Shown: positions 52,038 to 60,866, numbered from the stretch's first letter. The stretch: DNA of 61,045 bases from Bacteroidaceae bacterium (GCA_017965425.1 JAGCPY010000046.1:1-61045), one strand, 5' to 3'. Program-made: numbers and translations. The notes: a model not told the origin generated them from the letters alone.

Positions 52038-52979
52038 ATGGAAACATCTTCCAAAATATATGTAGCTGGCCATCGTGGCATGGTAGGCTCAGCCATTGTC
52101 CGCGAGTTACAGCGTCAAGGTTACCTTAATATTATCACACGCGCGCACGCGGAATTGGATTTGACCCGTCAGGCTGAGGTGGAGGCGTTCTTTGAGCAGG
52201 AGAAACCCGAATATGTTTTCCTTGCCGCTGCCAAGGTGGGAGGCATCGTTGCCAACCAGTCGGCCCTCGCAGATTTCATGTACGACAACATGATTCTGGA
52301 GATGAATGTCATCCATTCGGCGTGGAAGAATGGCTGCAAGAAACTGGAATTCCTCGGTAGTAGCTGCATTTATCCCCGTCTGGCTCCGCAGCCCATGACC
52401 GAAAGCTGCCTGCTGACGGGTGAACTGGAAAAGACCAACGAGGCGTATGCGCTTGCCAAGATCAGTGGCTTGAAGTACTGCGAGTTCCTGAACCGTCAGT
52501 ACGGCACCGACTTCATCAGCGTCATGCCCACCAACCTCTATGGCCCCAATGATAATTACCATCCAGAACATTCGCACGTCCTGCCTGCTCTCATCCGTCG
52601 CTTTCACGAAGCCAAAGAGGCAGGCCTGAAACACGTTACCTGCTGGGGCGACGGTTCTCCGTTGAGGGAGTTCCTTTATGTCGATGACCTCGCCAACCTT
52701 TGTGTGTTCCTCATGAACAATTACAGCGGCAACGAAACCGTCAATGCTGGCACGGGGAAGGAACTGACCATACGTGCCCTCACCGAACTGGTTGCCAAGG
52801 TGGTTGGCTATCATGGTGAAATCAAGTGGGATACGTCCCGCCCCAACGGTACGCCTCGCAAGCTTCTGGATGTCTCTAAGGCCACCCGTCTTGGATGGAC
52901 ATATAAGACCGAGCTTGAAGACGGCATCCGCTTGGCTTACGAAGACTTCCTACAAAACCCCATGCGGGCAGAAAGATAA
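52038..52979 (+). CDS. fcl: GDP-L-fucose synthase
   Basis: The product of about 313 residues matches Fcl/WcaG: KIYVAGHRGMVGSAIVREL, AAAKVGGIVANQ, FLGSSCIYPRLAPQPMTE, the YxxxK motif in EAYALAKISG and MPTNLYGPNDNYHPEHSHV. It epimerises C3 and C5 and reduces C4 of the Gmd product to give GDP-L-fucose. It completes that pathway with gmd. The ATG at 52038 is used; a TTG lies just before it. Confidence 0.96.
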   Translation: METSSKIYVAGHRGMVGSAIVRELQRQGYLNIITRAHAELDLTRQAEVEAFFEQEKPEYVFLAAAKVGGIVANQSALADFMYDNMILEMNVIHSAWKNGCKKLEFLGSSCIYPRLAPQPMTESCLLTGELEKTNEAYALAKISGLKYCEFLNRQYGTDFISVMPTNLYGPNDNYHPEHSHVLPALIRRFHEAKEAGLKHVTCWGDGSPLREFLYVDDLANLCVFLMNNYSGNETVNAGTGKELTIRALTELVAKVVGYHGEIKWDTSRPNGTPRKLLDVSKATRLGWTYKTELEDGIRLAYEDFLQNPMRAER

Positions 52980-53008
52980 TTTGAAAACATCTAAAAATCA
53001 ATAATAAA

Positions 53009-54058
53009 ATGTCAATTTTCAAAGACAAAGTCCTGATGATTACAGGCGGAACGGGCAGTTTCGGCAACGCCGTTCTGAACCGCTTCCTTCGTACCGACAT
53101 CGGTGAAATCCGCATCTTCTCACGCGACGAGAAGAAACAAGACGACATGCGCCACGAGTACCAGGCCAAGATGCCTGAGGTGGCCAACAAGATTAAGTTC
53201 TACATCGGCGACGTGCGCAACAAGAGCACGCTGAAGACGGCCATGCGCGGGGTGGACTACATCTTCCATGCCGCAGCCCTCAAGCAGGTGCCTTCCTGCG
53301 AGTTCTTCCCCATGGAGGCCGTGAAGACGAATGTCATCGGTACGGACAACGTCCTCGACGTGGCCATCGATGCTGGTGTCAAGTGTGTCATCTGCCTCTC
53401 CACCGACAAGGCGGCTTATCCCATCAACGCAATGGGTATCTCCAAGGCCCTCGAAGAGAAGATTGCCGTGGCAAAGTCTCGCAACTCCCTCGGCACGAAG
53501 ATCTGCTGCACACGCTACGGCAACGTGATGTGCTCTCGTGGCTCTGTCATCCCCCTCTGGATCGACCAGATTCGTCAGGACAACCCCATCACCATCACGG
53601 AACCGAAGATGACACGCTTCATCATGTCCCTCGAAGAGGCCGTGGACCTCGTACTCTTTGCCTTCGAGCACGGACAGAACGGCGACATCCTCGTCCAGAA
53701 AGCGCCTGCTTGCACCATACAGACACAGGCCGAGGCGGTCTGCGAACTCTTCGGTGGCAAGAAGGAGGAAATCAAGGTCATCGGCATACGCCACGGCGAG
53801 AAGATGTACGAGACGCTCCTCACCAATGAGGAGTGTGCCAAGGCGGAGGACATGGGCGACTTCTACCGCGTTCCTGCCGACAACCGCACCCTCAACTACG
53901 ACAAGTTCTTCACCGAAGGCGACACGAAGCGCGTCACCCTCACGGAGTTCAATAGCGACAACACACGACGCCTCAACCTCGAAGAGACGAAGGCGAAAAT
54001 CGCCAGCCTGGAGTACATCCAGAATGAACTGAAAGGCATCGAGAACATAGCTAAGTAA
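53009..54058 (+). CDS. capE: UDP-GlcNAc 4,6-dehydratase/5-epimerase (CapE/FnlA type)
   Basis: The 349-residue SDR enzyme carries MITGGTGSFGNAVLNRFL, FHAAALKQVPSCEFFPMEA and CTRYGNVMCSRGSVIPLW, matching CapE/FnlA/WbjB. In this family the usual YxxxK position reads MGISKALEE, with Met in place of Tyr. It makes the 4-keto-6-deoxy-L-arabino-hexosulose form of UDP-GlcNAc, the first step to UDP-N-acetyl-L-fucosamine. The next two genes encode the other two enzymes in order. Confidence 0.93.
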   Translation: MSIFKDKVLMITGGTGSFGNAVLNRFLRTDIGEIRIFSRDEKKQDDMRHEYQAKMPEVANKIKFYIGDVRNKSTLKTAMRGVDYIFHAAALKQVPSCEFFPMEAVKTNVIGTDNVLDVAIDAGVKCVICLSTDKAAYPINAMGISKALEEKIAVAKSRNSLGTKICCTRYGNVMCSRGSVIPLWIDQIRQDNPITITEPKMTRFIMSLEEAVDLVLFAFEHGQNGDILVQKAPACTIQTQAEAVCELFGGKKEEIKVIGIRHGEKMYETLLTNEECAKAEDMGDFYRVPADNRTLNYDKFFTEGDTKRVTLTEFNSDNTRRLNLEETKAKIASLEYIQNELKGIENIAK

Positions 54059-54148
54059 AGGTTAAGCAGATCTCACGGATAAGACAGATTCTTCAGCGAA
54101 AAAAGAAGATTTGTGGATCCTGTGAGAACATAATAATATCAGTGTGAA

Positions 54149-55468
54149 ATGAAAATCCTCGTCACGGGTGCCAAAGGCTTCGTCGGTCGCAACCTCTGTG
54201 CCACCTTATATAATCTCCGCGACGGCAAGGACAGAACACGTCCAGGCTTGAAGATTGACGAGGTCTTTGAGTACGACCTCGACACCGAGTCCAGTGCGCC
54301 CGTCCTCGACACCGAGTCCAGTGCGCCCAACCTCGAAAGCAAAGTCAGTGTGCCCGACGGTTTTCCCGTCGGGTCTCCTGCCTCCCCCTCCCCCCATCCT
54401 GTCCTCGACCACTTCTGCGCCAACTGCGACTTTGTCTTCAACCTCGCGGGCGTCAACCGTCCACAGAACCAGGAGGAATTCATGCAGGGTAACTTCGGCT
54501 TCGCCAGTGCCCTCCTCGACACCCTGAAGGCGCACGGCAACCGCTGTCCCGTCATGCTCTCCTCCTCGCAGCAAGCTTCCCTCACCGGGCGCTTCGGCAA
54601 CAGCGAGTATGGCCGCTCCAAGAAAGCGGGCGAAGACCTCTTCCTCCAGTACCAAGAGGAAACGGGGGCTAAGGTGCTCATCTATCGCTTCCCCAACCTC
54701 TTCGGCAAATGGTGCCGGCCCAACTACAACTCTGCCGTCGCCACCTTCTGCAACAACATCGCCAACGACCTTCCCATCACCGTCAACGACCCGTCCGTGG
54801 AGCTGGAGCTCCTCTACATCGACGACCTCGTCACCGAAATGCTGGATGCCCTCGAAGGGCATGAGCACCGTTGCGAGTTCAAGGGTCTCGAAGTAGTCTC
54901 GTCTGTTGCGACTCAGTCGCAACCTCTCCGCTATTGCTACTGCCCCGTCACCCACCACGCCACCCTCGGCCACATCGTTGACCTCTTACATCAGTTTGCA
55001 GATCAACCCCGGACATTGTTGCTTCCCGAAATACCCGACAACAGCTTCGCCAAGAAACTCTATTCCACCTACCTCAGCTATCTCCCCAAGGAAAAGGTGG
55101 CCTTCCCTCTGAAGATGAACGTGGACGACCGTGGCTCCTTCACCGAACTCGTCCACACCCTCAACTGCGGTCAGGTCAGCATCAACATCTCTAAGCCGGG
55201 CATTACCAAGGGTCAGCACTGGCACCACACCAAGTGGGAGTTCTTCATCGTCGTCTCTGGCCACGGACTCATCCAAGAGCGTAAGGTCGGCACCGACGAG
55301 GTATTAGAGTTTGAGGTCAGCGGCGATAAGATAGAAGCCGTCCACATGCTTCCGGGCTACACGCACAACATCATCAACCTCTCCAAGACCGAGAACCTCG
55401 TCACCGTCATGTATGCCAACGAACTTCTCGACCCCAACCGTCCGGACACCTTCTTTGAACCAGTATAA
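54149..55468 (+). CDS. capF: CapF/FnlB bifunctional reductase-epimerase with in-frame repeats
   Basis: The 439-residue protein has an N-terminal SDR domain (KILVTGAKGFVGRNL, FNLAGVNRPQNQEEF, YGRSKKAGE) and a C-terminal cupin domain (about 315-439: RGSFTELVHTLNCGQVSI, GQHWHHTKWEFF). CapF reduces the CapE product to UDP-N-acetyl-6-deoxy-L-talosamine; the cupin epimerises C3. Family members are usually near 370 residues. The extra length comes from three 9-residue repeats (LDTESSAPV, LDTESSAPN, LESKVSVPD; DNA 54278-54358), a P-rich hairpin-coded stretch after them, and VVSSVATQSQ at a second hairpin (54905-54923). All lie in likely surface loops, so activity may be kept. Confidence 0.92.
   Translation: MKILVTGAKGFVGRNLCATLYNLRDGKDRTRPGLKIDEVFEYDLDTESSAPVLDTESSAPNLESKVSVPDGFPVGSPASPSPHPVLDHFCANCDFVFNLAGVNRPQNQEEFMQGNFGFASALLDTLKAHGNRCPVMLSSSQQASLTGRFGNSEYGRSKKAGEDLFLQYQEETGAKVLIYRFPNLFGKWCRPNYNSAVATFCNNIANDLPITVNDPSVELELLYIDDLVTEMLDALEGHEHRCEFKGLEVVSSVATQSQPLRYCYCPVTHHATLGHIVDLLHQFADQPRTLLLPEIPDNSFAKKLYSTYLSYLPKEKVAFPLKMNVDDRGSFTELVHTLNCGQVSINISKPGITKGQHWHHTKWEFFIVVSGHGLIQERKVGTDEVLEFEVSGDKIEAVHMLPGYTHNIINLSKTENLVTVMYANELLDPNRPDTFFEPV
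54278..54373. repeat. Three 27-nt tandem units plus hairpin inside capF
   Basis: Units start CTCGACACC, CTCGACACC and CTCGAAAGC at 54278, 54305 and 54332. The first two differ only at their last bases. The third runs into CCCGACGGTTTTCCCGTCGGG (54353-54373), an 8-bp hairpin. All are multiples of three and stay in frame. Confidence 0.8.
54905..54923. repeat. Perfect 8-bp hairpin inside capF
   Basis: GTTGCGAC TCA GTCGCAAC is a perfect inverted repeat with a 3-nt loop, coding V-A-T-Q-S-Q. It lies at the junction between the SDR domain and the linker, where related proteins appear shorter. Confidence 0.7.
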
Positions 55469-55505
55469 GTAGATGAATAATTAGCATTCAATTACATGGC
55501 TATTA

Positions 55506-56687
55506 ATGTTTAAAATCATGGATATTGCACATTTTGCCAATAACGGCAAACTCAAGCTCCTCATCATCGTCGGCACACGCCCCGAGATCATCCGTCTGGC
55601 AGCCGTCATCAACAAGTGCCGTCAGTATTTCGACTGCCTCCTGGCACATACGGGTCAGAACTACGACTACAACCTCAACGGCGTATTCTTCAAGGACCTG
55701 AAGCTGAAAGACCCCGACATCTACATGGAAGCCGTGGGCAACGACCTCGGCGAGACAATGGGCAACATCATCGCCAAGTCCTACCAACTCATGGTGGAAG
55801 TGAAGCCTGATGCCGTCCTCGTACTCGGCGACACCAACTCCTGCCTCTCCGTCATCGGCGCCAAGCGCCTCCATATCCCCATCTTCCACATGGAAGCCGG
55901 CAACCGCTGCAAGGACGAATGCCTCCCCGAAGAGACGAACCGTCGCATCGTCGATATCATCTCCGATGTCAACATGGCCTACTCCGAGCATGCCCGCCGC
56001 TACCTCGCCGACACGGGTCTTCCCAAAGAACGTACCTACGTCACCGGCTCTCCCATGGCCGAGGTGCTGCACAACAACCTCGCCGATATCGAGGCCAGTG
56101 ATATTCACAAACGTCTGGGATTAGAGAAGGGCAAGTACATCCTCCTCTCCGCCCACCGCGAGGAAAACATCGACACCGAGAAGAACTTTCTCTCCCTCTT
56201 CACAGCCATCAACCGCATGGCTGAGAAGTACGACATGCCCATCCTCTACAGCTGCCATCCCCGTTCCCGCAAGCGCTTGGAACAAAGTGGCTTCCAGCTC
56301 GATCCGCGGGTCATACAGCATGAGCCCCTCGGCTTTCATGACTACAACCAGCTCCAGATGAACGCCTTTGCCGTCGTTTCCGACAGTGGCACCCTCCCCG
56401 AAGAGTCTTCTTTCTTCACCAGCATCGGCCATCCCTTCCCCGCCGTGTGCATCCGCACCAGCACCGAGCGCCCCGAAGCCCTCGACAAAGGATGTTTCGT
56501 ATTGAGTGGTATTGACACAGAGGGTCTGCTGCAGAGCGTCGATGTGGCCGTCAGCCTGATTAAAGACGGCCTCCCCGGCATCCCCGTTCCCGATTACGTC
56601 GATGAGAACGTCTCCACCAAAGTCGTACGCATCATCCAGTCCTACACTGGCGTGGTGAATAAGATGGTGTGGAGGAAATCTTTCTGA
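55506..56687 (+). CDS. fnlC: UDP-N-acetyl-L-fucosamine-forming 2-epimerase (FnlC/WbjD/CapG type)
   Basis: The 393-residue protein has the UDP-GlcNAc 2-epimerase fold: [66 protein letters not shown] and [12 protein letters not shown]. In this context it inverts C2 of UDP-N-acetyl-6-deoxy-L-talosamine to UDP-N-acetyl-L-fucosamine, completing the CapE-CapF-CapG route. The alternative role of ManNAc synthesis is less likely because the three genes are consecutive. A second Met 12 nt after the chosen start is possible. Confidence 0.92.
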   Translation: MFKIMDIAHFANNGKLKLLIIVGTRPEIIRLAAVINKCRQYFDCLLAHTGQNYDYNLNGVFFKDLKLKDPDIYMEAVGNDLGETMGNIIAKSYQLMVEVKPDAVLVLGDTNSCLSVIGAKRLHIPIFHMEAGNRCKDECLPEETNRRIVDIISDVNMAYSEHARRYLADTGLPKERTYVTGSPMAEVLHNNLADIEASDIHKRLGLEKGKYILLSAHREENIDTEKNFLSLFTAINRMAEKYDMPILYSCHPRSRKRLEQSGFQLDPRVIQHEPLGFHDYNQLQMNAFAVVSDSGTLPEESSFFTSIGHPFPAVCIRTSTERPEALDKGCFVLSGIDTEGLLQSVDVAVSLIKDGLPGIPVPDYVDENVSTKVVRIIQSYTGVVNKMVWRKSF

Positions 56688-56748
56688 ATCGACGATAGTT
56701 CTCCATTGGCATCGCTCTCGCCAAAAAAATACAATTCATCATCTCATC

Positions 56749-58245
56749 ATGAATACGTTCGATAACCTCACAATAGCCGTAGCTGGGACAGGCTATGTTG
56801 GGTTGTCTATTGCTATTTTGCTGGCACAACATCACAAGGTGACTGCTGTTGATGTCATTCCAGAAAAAGTGGAGAAAATCAACAAGCGGATTTCACCCAT
56901 TCAGGATGAGTACATTGAAAAGTATCTGGCAGGAAAAGATCTGGACCTGACGGCCACGTTGGATGGAGCAGCTGCTTATCAGGATGCCGACTTTGTTGTC
57001 ATCGCTGCCCCTACCAACTACGACCCCGTCAAGAACTTCTTCGACACCCACCACATCGAGGATGTCATCGACCTCATCCTCAGCGTCAACCCCGATGCCG
57101 TGATGGTCATCAAGAGCACCATCCCCGTAGGCTACTGTCGCAGCCTCTATGTCCGCTATGCCAAGAAGTTTGCAACAGACCCAGCGCTGAAAGGGAAGCA
57201 CTTCAACCTCCTTTTCTCCCCGGAGTTCCTGCGCGAGAGCAAAGCCCTCTTCGACAACCTCTATCCCTCCCGCATCATCGTAGGTTATCCTAAAATCATG
57301 GGACCCGTAGCTGGTGCAGAAGAGGATGAGGCCATCCGCACCATTGGCAATCCCCAAGCCGAAGAATACGCCCACACTTTCGCCTCCCTCCTCCTCGAAG
57401 GCACCATCGGCCCATCCCCCGATGCACCCTCCACTCCCTCTCCCTCCATCGCTCCCTCCACCCCCTCTCCCTCCTCCTCCGCGCCAGCCAATTCTTCATT
57501 TTTCATTGTTCATTCTTCATTAGGCACCTCCGTGCCGTCCAAGGGAATCCCTTGCCTCTTCATGGGCATGAAGGAAGCCGAGGCCGTGAAACTCTTCGCC
57601 AACACCTACCTCGCCCTGCGCGTCAGCTACTTCAACGAACTCGACACCTATGCCGAGGTCAAGGGTCTTGACTCTCAGGCCATCATCCAAGGTGTGGGTC
57701 TCGACCCTCGTATCGGCACCCACTACAACAACCCCAGCTTCGGCTACGGCGGCTACTGCCTCCCCAAGGACACCAAGCAGCTCCTGGCCAACTACGAGGA
57801 TGTACCCCAGAACATGATGTCCGCCATCGTCGAGAGCAACCGCACCCGCAAGGACTTCATCGCCGACCAGGTCCTCCGCATGGCTGGCTACTACGACTAC
57901 ACCACCCACAACGAATACGATACCCATCCCGCATCCCCCGATGGAGGATTACAGGGGGCCGTTCCCACCATCGGCGTCTATCGCCTCACGATGAAGTCCA
58001 ACAGCGACAACTTCCGGCAGAGCAGCATCCAGGGGGTCATGAAGCGCATCAAAGCTAAAGGGGCACAGGTCATCATCTATGAACCCACGCTCGAAGATGG
58101 CTCCTCTTTCTTCGGCTCAGAAGTCGTCAACGACATCGGCAAGTTCAAGTCCCGTTCCCAGGCCATCATCGCCAACCGCTACGACTCCATCCTCGACGAT
58201 GTCCAGGATAAAGTCTATACCCGCGACATCTTCAAACGCGACTAA
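56749..58245 (+). CDS. ugd: UDP-glucose 6-dehydrogenase with in-frame repeat insertions
   Basis: The 498-residue protein has the UDP-glucose/GDP-mannose dehydrogenase domains: an N-terminal Rossmann fold ([19 protein letters not shown]), [20 protein letters not shown], the catalytic Cys337 in [14 protein letters not shown] and a C-terminal UDP-binding part ([11 protein letters not shown]). It oxidises UDP-glucose to UDP-glucuronate. About 45 residues of Ser/Pro/Thr-rich sequence (about 222-266) sit between LLLEGTI and IPCLFMG, where homologues run almost directly on. The DNA there includes a TTCATT-rich hairpin like those between genes nearby. A second small insertion ([13 protein letters not shown]) lies near residue 395-408. 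Family length is usually nearer 390-440. Confidence 0.92.
   Translation: MNTFDNLTIAVAGTGYVGLSIAILLAQHHKVTAVDVIPEKVEKINKRISPIQDEYIEKYLAGKDLDLTATLDGAAAYQDADFVVIAAPTNYDPVKNFFDTHHIEDVIDLILSVNPDAVMVIKSTIPVGYCRSLYVRYAKKFATDPALKGKHFNLLFSPEFLRESKALFDNLYPSRIIVGYPKIMGPVAGAEEDEAIRTIGNPQAEEYAHTFASLLLEGTIGPSPDAPSTPSPSIAPSTPSPSSSAPANSSFFIVHSSLGTSVPSKGIPCLFMGMKEAEAVKLFANTYLALRVSYFNELDTYAEVKGLDSQAIIQGVGLDPRIGTHYNNPSFGYGGYCLPKDTKQLLANYEDVPQNMMSAIVESNRTRKDFIADQVLRMAGYYDYTTHNEYDTHPASPDGGLQGAVPTIGVYRLTMKSNSDNFRQSSIQGVMKRIKAKGAQVIIYEPTLEDGSSFFGSEVVNDIGKFKSRSQAIIANRYDSILDDVQDKVYTRDIFKRD
57486..57536. repeat. Intergenic-type TTCATT hairpin element inside ugd
   Basis: Runs of ATTCTTCATT and TTCATTGTTC end in GGCAC CTCC GTGCC (57523-57536). 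Two intergenic copies of the same form, CTTCATTTGG[C/T]GCTCCGCGCC, are at about 60292-60312 and 60318-60340. In ugd it is translated as [14 protein letters not shown]. Confidence 0.75.
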
Positions 58246-58287
58246 TCCCCCAAGGCATCTTCACTCTTCATTCTTCCCTCTCTCAAT

Positions 58288-58539
58288 ATGTGTACGTATC
58301 ATATAACCGTTGATGAGCAGAAGCTCTCCAAGATGTCACCCGCATACAGCCGCGAGGAATTTGGTCGCATACTGCAATGCTATGTAGATGAATTTGTGGA
58401 TGCTATAACGGGCGATAAAGACCTTTCCGACTTCTCAGTGTGTCCAACCATCCCCGTCTTTTCCTATGACGACACTTTAGACTTGGAAGACGCTCGATTG
58501 GCGCTTCATGAAATGGTCGATTACGAATATTCCAAGTAA
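58288..58539 (+). CDS. Small protein, candidate antitoxin
   Basis: The 83-residue acidic protein starts MCTYHITVDEQ, has a helical middle (YSREEFGRILQCYVDEFVDAI) and an acidic C-terminus (DDTLDLEDARLALHEMVDYEY). It precedes a RelE-like gene by 2 nt, the usual order for antitoxin then toxin. No DNA-binding motif is obvious, so autoregulation is uncertain. It may be co-transcribed with ugd, since no promoter box was found in the 42-nt gap. Confidence 0.65.
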   Translation: MCTYHITVDEQKLSKMSPAYSREEFGRILQCYVDEFVDAITGDKDLSDFSVCPTIPVFSYDDTLDLEDARLALHEMVDYEYSK

Positions 58540-58541
58540 TA

Positions 58542-58838
58542 ATGTACAGATATCGCATCAGCAGCCAATGCTACAACAAGATACGCTCATTTTACAGAAA
58601 CGTATTTAGGAAATACCGGCATACGTATTCCAAGGCACTGATGCACAAGAATATTGATGATGCTTTCGCATCCATGTTTCATATCGAACGAACCCTGTTG
58701 AGGCGAAAACCAACGATTCAACAATGGCAAGGCTTCCACATGGCTAATGCAGGCAAATGGTATTTCGCATACGTCATAGAGGATGATGTCATTATCATTG
58801 TCGATGCCTGTCATTCACAAAACATACATGAAGAATAA
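58542..58838 (+). CDS. RelE/ParE-like small protein, candidate toxin
   Basis: The 98-residue basic protein ends with a strand pattern typical of the RelE/ParE superfamily (GKWYFAYVIEDDVIIIVDACH), where a beta-sheet core follows two N-terminal helices (YNKIRSFYRNVFRKY). The match is by pattern only; catalytic residues of mRNA interferases are not clearly assignable. It is coupled to the upstream acidic gene with a 2-nt gap. A GGCCGC/GCGGCC hairpin after it (58878-58899) could end transcription of the capsule operon. Confidence 0.62.
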   Translation: MYRYRISSQCYNKIRSFYRNVFRKYRHTYSKALMHKNIDDAFASMFHIERTLLRRKPTIQQWQGFHMANAGKWYFAYVIEDDVIIIVDACHSQNIHEE

Positions 58839-58877
58839 TGAAGCAGACTCCCTGCTGTCTGTGTGACTATAAAAACA

Positions 58878-58899
58878 GGCCGCACCTCACGGCGCGGCC
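58878..58899. terminator. GC-rich hairpin at the end of the capsule operon
   Basis: GGCCGC and GCGGCC flank a 10-nt loop 40 nt after the RelE-like stop. There is no strong T-run after it; the following 58910-58990 stretch is rich in TTTTCACTTTTCA and TTCCATTTT units and lies between convergent genes. Confidence 0.5.
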
Positions 58900-58986
58900 C
58901 ATCCCACATACACTCTTCACTTTTCACTTTTCACTTTTGATTTTACATTCTTCCATTTTCCATTTTCCATTCTTCCATTTTCCATT

Positions 58987-59514
58987 TTACATTCTTCCTT
59001 CTTCCTTCTCCTTCCCCTTCAGCAGTCCTTCGGGCTCCAGGTCCTCATACTCCAGGACAGCATCGAAGCAAGGGCAGTGCTTGGTCCAGGTGGCAGGGTT
59101 CGAATGGCCGTTTTTGAGGAATGAGAGATCTTCAGGGTCGTGGCCACTGGGTACTTGAAGGATGTCCCGATGTCCCAGGATGATGGCCGAGGGAAACATA
59201 CCCATCAAACGTTCGAGCAAGGCGCGCAGGCTCTGGCGCTGAGCCGCAGTGCGGGTGTCCGCAGGCTCGCCGGTAGCATCCAGGCCACCCTCGTAGCAGA
59301 TGCCGACAGAATGCTTGTTATGGCCGCAGCAGTGAGCACCCTCCTGCCATAGAGGCCGACCCTCGTGAACCTGTCCGTCACGACTGATGTAGAAGTGATA
59401 ACCGATGTCCTTCCATCCGCGTTTGCGGTGGTCCTCCCGGCACTGCCGGAACGTATAGCGCTGTGTGGTGCGCGTGGCGCTGCAATGCAGCACAATCAAA
59501 GTAATGGTTCTCAT
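58987..59514 (-). CDS. N-acetylmuramoyl-L-alanine amidase, T7 lysozyme type
   Basis: The 175-residue protein has an amidase_2 (PGRP-like) fold: VLHCSATR with the first zinc His, GWKDIGYHFYISRDG, GHNKHSVGICYEGG and ILGHRD with the second His. Such enzymes cut between MurNAc and the stem peptide. There is no signal peptide, as in phage lysozymes and in the copies that accompany HU-like genes in Bacteroidales. It is last in a minus-strand set with smalltalk and the HU-like gene. Its biological role in this setting is not known. Confidence 0.88.
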   Translation of the reverse strand: MRTITLIVLHCSATRTTQRYTFRQCREDHRKRGWKDIGYHFYISRDGQVHEGRPLWQEGAHCCGHNKHSVGICYEGGLDATGEPADTRTAAQRQSLRALLERLMGMFPSAIILGHRDILQVPSGHDPEDLSFLKNGHSNPATWTKHCPCFDAVLEYEDLEPEGLLKGKEKEEGRM

Positions 59515-59540
59515 AGTCCGAAAATAAATACCTCGGTGCT

Positions 59541-59645
59541 CTATCCGATGCAGCTGGCAGTTGTCAGCGCAGTCACAAGCGCGGTCAGCACCGTGATGAT
59601 GATGTCAATCACCCGTTTCCATGTCTGTTTAGAATTCTGATTCAT
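59541..59645 (-). CDS. Smalltalk protein
   Basis: This 34-residue frame reads MNQNSKQTWKRVIDII, then a hydrophobic stretch (TVLTALVTALTTASC) and stops after C-I-G. Charged start, one membrane-like helix and a final S-C-I-G fit the small Bacteroidales proteins named smalltalk, which lie between an HU-like gene and an amidase gene, exactly as here. Its function is unknown; with an amidase beside it, a holin-like or membrane role is possible (inference). Confidence 0.78.
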   Translation of the reverse strand: MNQNSKQTWKRVIDIIITVLTALVTALTTASCIG

Positions 59646-59723
59646 AAGCTCCTACACTCTTCATTATTCCTTATTCATTATTCATTATTCATTATTCATT
59701 TTTCATTTGTCGCCCCGCGCCAC

Positions 59724-60209
59724 TTACGGTTCGTCGTTGCCCTCTTCTTCCTTCTCGCTCCAGTCCGCAGTCGTGGCACCATCGTTCACGGCAGCCAGGG
59801 CAGCAGCCTGCACCTTGCGGGAAGTCGTCTTCTCGAACTGAGCGTCGCGGCGCAGGTTGTCGAAAGACTTACCGGGCGTGAAGTTGACACCCATCTTCTC
59901 GATGTTCTCGGCCGTGAAATCCTTGACCGTAGAGGCACCCTTGCTGGTGATGCTGGGAGCAAACTTACCGATAGTACCCAGGCACACCTTGTAGCCCTGC
60001 AGGATCAACTCGCGCATACACACCCCCAGCTCGGTCAGGATACCCACAATGGTGCCTTTAGAGAACACGCTGTTGTGGTCGTTGATGTGGTCTGCCAGTT
60101 CGTCGATGTCCACGACACCCGTCTGTTGCAGGTTAGCGTAGGCCTTCTTCGGATCGTTCTCGCTCATGGGGTTCTTCATCATGGCGACACTGTACTGAAT
60201 CTTTTTCAT
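59724..60209 (-). CDS. HU-family DNA-binding protein
   Basis: The 161-residue protein matches the HU-like (HU-HIG) family of Bacteroidota: an N-terminal extension (MKKIQYSVAMMKNPM), an HU-like core (YANLQQTGVVDIDELADHI, GTIVGILTELGVCMRELILQGYKVCLGTIGKF) and an Ala/Glu-rich tail. It is probably a nucleoid protein that bends DNA. The amidase and smalltalk genes follow downstream. A promoter box is predicted 217 nt upstream, with repeats in the leader. Confidence 0.86.
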   Translation of the reverse strand: MKKIQYSVAMMKNPMSENDPKKAYANLQQTGVVDIDELADHINDHNSVFSKGTIVGILTELGVCMRELILQGYKVCLGTIGKFAPSITSKGASTVKDFTAENIEKMGVNFTPGKSFDNLRRDAQFEKTTSRKVQAAALAAVNDGATTADWSEKEEEGNDEP

Positions 60210-60276
60210 AAGCAGTAAAATAATTAATGGTTAATAATTAGTTGAACTCGATGTCTTGCGCGCTGACATTCTTCAT

Positions 60277-60342
60277 TCTTCACTCTTCATTCTTCATTTG
60301 GCGCTCCGCGCCACCATTCTTCATTTGGTGCTCCGCGCCACA
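60277..60342. repeat. Two TTCATTTGG hairpin elements
   Basis: Two consecutive CTTCATTTGG[C/T]GCTCCGCGCC units, each with a 4-5 bp hairpin, follow a run of TTCATTCTTCA units. A related form (TTCATTTGTCGCCCCGCGCC) lies at about 59700-59720. They resemble the element inside ugd. Confidence 0.75.
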
Positions 60343-60344
60343 CC

Positions 60345-60408
60345 CTTATAGGTTTCGCCCAGAAGCCCTATAGGTTTTGCCCCGAAGTCTTAAGGGTTTG
60401 AGCCACCT
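60345..60408. repeat. 22-nt period repeat, TATAGG-type array
   Basis: TATAGG at 60347, TATAGG at 60369 and a TAAGGG variant at 60391 are 22 nt apart, each followed by TTT and a GCCC-like stretch. Same family as 26263-26354. Confidence 0.75.
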
Positions 60409-60425
60409 CTCTTGGTTTGACAATG

Positions 60426-60433
60426 CAAAATTA
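60426..60433 (-). promoter_or_regulatory. -7 box (TAATTTTG) for the HU-like operon
   Basis: The minus strand reads TAATTTTG with a TTG 18 nt further upstream. It would give a leader of about 210 nt that includes the hairpin and 22-nt repeats. Confidence 0.45.
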
Positions 60434-60560
60434 CTACAACCCAGCGCGCCGCAATCGCCTTTCATGCACCATCGTCACGAGACATCAAGATAAAGAACAA
60501 AAAGGGACAAACAGGGACGATAAAACCGCTGCAATGTTTTGTCGTTCAACCAAAAACAAC

Positions 60561-60568
60561 TATCTTTG
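60561..60568 (+). promoter_or_regulatory. -7 box (TATCTTTG) for the DUF4248 gene
   Basis: TATCTTTG lies 68 nt before the ATG at 60636. It is divergent from the HU-like operon promoter. Confidence 0.65.
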
Positions 60569-60635
60569 CAGAGCAATCAGCGGACAGAACCGCAGTTGTG
60601 AAGGACATCGTTACGATTAAAAAACACTCTGCAAG

Positions 60636-60866
60636 ATGCAACAAAAAGAAGAACCCCTCCGCGCACGCTCCATGGGCAAGTCCGAGCTGGCCCTGGCCTA
60701 CGCTCCCGAACTCACGCCCCATTCTGCTGTCAAGCGACTCATGAAATGGCTGAGCATCAACCCCGCGCTCATGGACGCCCTGCGCCAGACCCACTACTAT
60801 CCCACACAGAAAGTCCTCATCGCCCGCCAGGTGCAGCTCATCTTCGACTACCTCGGCGAACCCTGA
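60636..60866 (+). CDS. DUF4248 protein
   Basis: The 76-residue protein matches DUF4248: ARSMGKSELALAYAPELTPHSAVKRLMKWL and the closing LIARQVQLIFDYLGEP. The family is common in Bacteroidales beside HU-like and DUF3987/VirE-type genes; its role is unknown. The helical, basic pattern would suit nucleic-acid or protein binding (inference). The gene stands alone up to the window end. Confidence 0.85.
   Translation: MQQKEEPLRARSMGKSELALAYAPELTPHSAVKRLMKWLSINPALMDALRQTHYYPTQKVLIARQVQLIFDYLGEP

Noticed and set aside
54149-58245. Possibility that capF and ugd are pseudogenes because of the insertions
   Set aside because: All inserts keep the frame, catalytic and binding motifs are intact, and both genes are full length at each end.
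60417-60620. A 67-codon frame upstream of the DUF4248 gene
   Set aside because: It overlaps the promoter region of the DUF4248 gene and has no recognisable features; probably chance.
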